DNA from: Isochrysis galbana
Lineage: Eukaryota > Haptophyta > Isochrysidales > Isochrysidaceae
Direction: 5' to 3'
DNA length: 64,000 nucleotides
Assembly: GCA_018136815.1 (NCBI GenBank)
Contig: CM030938.1
Span: forward strand, 248,001 to 312,000
Under the pieces are notes generated by a model that saw only the letters and a program-made list of their open reading frames with translations, searched no databases and was not told where the DNA came from. This document shows positions 62,076-64,000 of the stretch, piece after piece. Within the stretch, counting starts at the first letter, position 1, and every line of letters starts with the position of its first letter. Made by a program: the position numbers and the translations under genes.

Positions 62076-62331
62076 ATATACATGAGCTGCCCCATCCCAC
62101 CCCTCTCCCTACGAATCGAGAACGACCCTTCTGTCTATAGTCCACTTGTCTTCAGGCTCGAGACCACATACTAGGACATACTAGGACTTGGTGCCGCATT
62201 CACACACACTACATGGCAAAGTAGGTGCGGGATAGGCGAGGCGGAAGTCGAAGAGAATGTAGCTCGCCGCCTTTGTCTTAGTGTTGTCGCTTCCATGAGT
62301 CGACAGAGGCACTGGCCATTAGAAGCCGCCT
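62076..62331. other. Short intergenic
   Basis: A duplicated ACATACTAGGAC (62167-62187) is present. This is the 3' flank of the minus-strand coiled-coil gene. Confidence 0.4.
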
Positions 62332-63359
62332 TTACACCGCCTTCACATCAAACTTAGTTCCTGAGATGGTCCCTAACATCAGGCTTCCCCGAAAGGTCGA
62401 GCTATGCGCGCTGCGGCTGGGATTCGAGAGAACGGGCCCGACCTCGGCTGGAGCCTTGTATTCAATAGCGTGTGCGTGTGTGAGATCGGCGTCTAGGTTT
62501 CGGTATCGCTGTTCAAAGATGGCGTACGCCTGCATCACGAGTTTGGGATGAAGGTAACATTGTAAGTTAGCAGAGAGCTTGGTTGGACGTGTTGCACATG
62601 GTTGGTAGAGTAAGCTCCGCACCTGGGCTTTCTCGCGTTTCACATTAAGGCGCATGGCATGGCACTTTTGCTTGAGGTTACGCATCTCCGCTTGCACTGC
62701 AGCCTCAAATTCCGTCCGCGGCTTTTGTTGAATCTGTTTGCCTCGCTCGTTGAAGGCTGCCATCTCCTTCATCCGCAATCGTGCCGCGCGCGCCCCAATC
62801 TCTGCTGCTCCCTTGAACTCCTTACCCCGTGCAAGCCGCTTCTCTTGATCCTCGAGCTCCAAGAGCTTGGGTGACGCCCTAAAGCGCATCACCGCAAGTT
62901 TGGCGCTCAATTCGCGCTCAAGATCGGCTCGACGCACTTCATTCACCTCCTGCAAGGGGGATGTATGCCGAAAGTCAGCTCGCGACTGCGCCTAACAGTT
63001 AGTTCATTGTAAGGGATGGACTAGATTGTACCTCCATGACTCGGATCTTTTCTTCGCATGCTTCTTCCACAGCCTGGACTTTTGCAGCCCAGTCCACCTC
63101 AAACATCTTTTTCTCTATATCGTACGCTTGGCCTAATGCCACACGTTCACGCTGCTGCCGTTTCTCCTCTTCTGTGCGCCGGAATTGAAGCTCCTCCTGC
63201 CTCACTTTGTCAATCATCTCATTCTTCGCCTGTAGGCCAAGGATGCTGCGACAGTGACGGTGGAGTCGCCCAAACCGCTTTTACGAAATCATCCACACCT
63301 GTGCATCCGCGTACCGGCCCTGGTTCAGGGACTTGGACGCCTCTTCCATGAAGGTATCC
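62332..63359 (-). CDS. Coiled-coil protein, at least three exons, 5' end incomplete
   Basis: Minus-strand model: exons 63359-63299, 63229-63032 and 62949-62332, GT-AG introns, consistent phases; upstream exons probably lie further right or outside the window. The protein is rich in Glu, Arg, Lys and Gln: FMEEASKSLNQGRYADAQ, then MIDKVRQEELQFRRTEEEKRQQRER, KIRVMEEVNEVRRADLEREL and RNLKQKCHAMRLNVKREK, a long predicted coiled coil, ending in a Ser-rich tail. No catalytic motif. Proteins of this style in protists are often cytoskeletal or axonemal, but that is only inference. Confidence 0.5.
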
Positions 63360-63654
63360 CTAAGCAGAGGATCGTGGCAAATCGATCAGTCACGCAGGCA
63401 GCAATCAAGCGCCCCACTCAGAGTGGTTGCTCGGCTGGGTGCGGCCCACATCTTGCGGCGATACTCTGGAACACCCATCGGTGTGCGGCCGTCCGGGCCA
63501 CGCGAGTAGGTCGGCTTGATCGCACGAGCTGCCACCATCGCAGCCAGACCGAGGCCTCGACGGTCGTTACAGCTGAAAAAAATAAACTAGAGCTACACTC
63601 CAGGGATTTTGCAGAGCTGAAAAACCCTACATGGGAGATGCGGACCATCGGCCC

Positions 63655-63825
63655 CCCAGATACGGTAGATACGGCTGTATCTGGGTCAACTCCCAGATAC
63701 GGCCAGATAAGGTGCTGGATACAAATACGGTCCAAATACCGGGAGGGGGTTACGCTGCGCGCGTTGGAGGCGCGGCGCGCGCGCGGGAGGCGTGACGCGC
63801 GCGCAGGAGGCGCGGCGGCGCGGCG
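63655..63825. repeat. AGATACGG palindromes and GGAGGCG(C)G array
   Basis: CCCAGATAC (63655) pairs with GTATCTGGG (63676), with further AGATACGG units to about 63735. Then GGAGGCG-GCGCGCGCG units follow at 63757-63825. No gene recognised in 63360-64000. Confidence 0.6.
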
Positions 63826-64000
63826 CGTCCACGCGCACCACGTCGTACTGCCGCTTGCGCCCTGCCTGCGGCTGCATCAGTCCAGTGGCCCTTGCAGGCA
63901 TGAATTGGAAGCTAGCTGCTGGCTGTCTAGCTGTCTGTGGCATGGGCTCCAGTGAAGGCCGCTGCGTGGGCGCGAGCGCGGGCACGAATGCGTCTGCCGG

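Overview
The window is nuclear DNA of a unicellular eukaryote, most likely a photosynthetic, flagellated alga; a haptophyte-like lineage is my best guess (inference). Evidence: spliceosomal introns split several genes, including one apparent GC-AG intron; a calmodulin gene; a DUF3082-like protein of the type known from plastids and cyanobacteria; an RPGRIP1-like multi-C2 protein suggesting cilia; and GC-rich sequence with long G or C runs. No rRNA, convincing tRNA or CRISPR array was seen.

Host genes, left to right: an ABC1/UbiB-type kinase cut by the left edge (3-1502, +); calmodulin (3890-4345, +); an LpxL/HtrB-type lipid A acyltransferase homologue (11113-12228, +); a HAD-fold protein with one intron (15040-16155, +); a membrane protein with an N-terminal anchor (19722-21710, +); a giant multi-exon C2/IQ/LRR protein (23313-30692, +); a two-exon membrane protein (35308-36220, +); a membrane-anchored nucleotidyltransferase (39867-40898, -); a three-exon DUF3082-like protein (43585-44399, -); a PdxY-type pyridoxal kinase (46334-47263, +); a Gfo/Idh/MocA oxidoreductase (54352-55545, -) divergent from a three-exon acetyl-CoA synthetase (56350-58521, +); and a coiled-coil protein whose 5' exons run past the right edge (62332-63359, -).

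The spaces between genes are packed with mobile DNA. There is a Mutator-like transposase with a CXC-like C-terminus, a frameshifted hAT-like fragment, and a tyrosine-recombinase pseudogene split by a younger insertion. At 48.3-53.6 kb lies a shuffled Ty1/copia cluster with two identical 116-bp LTRs. Other repeats are a TIR family beginning GGGCGGTCAAACA, a 1.1-kb element with 16-bp TIRs, and several dispersed repeat families.

The most striking pattern is a superfamily of retroposon-like insertions (at least six delimited copies, from about 0.95 kb down to 42 bp) with T-rich 3' tails. Every copy is bounded by a direct repeat compatible with 16 bp. Different copies share 5' ends, bodies or tails, and two partial copies share a peptide ending in LAERLA.
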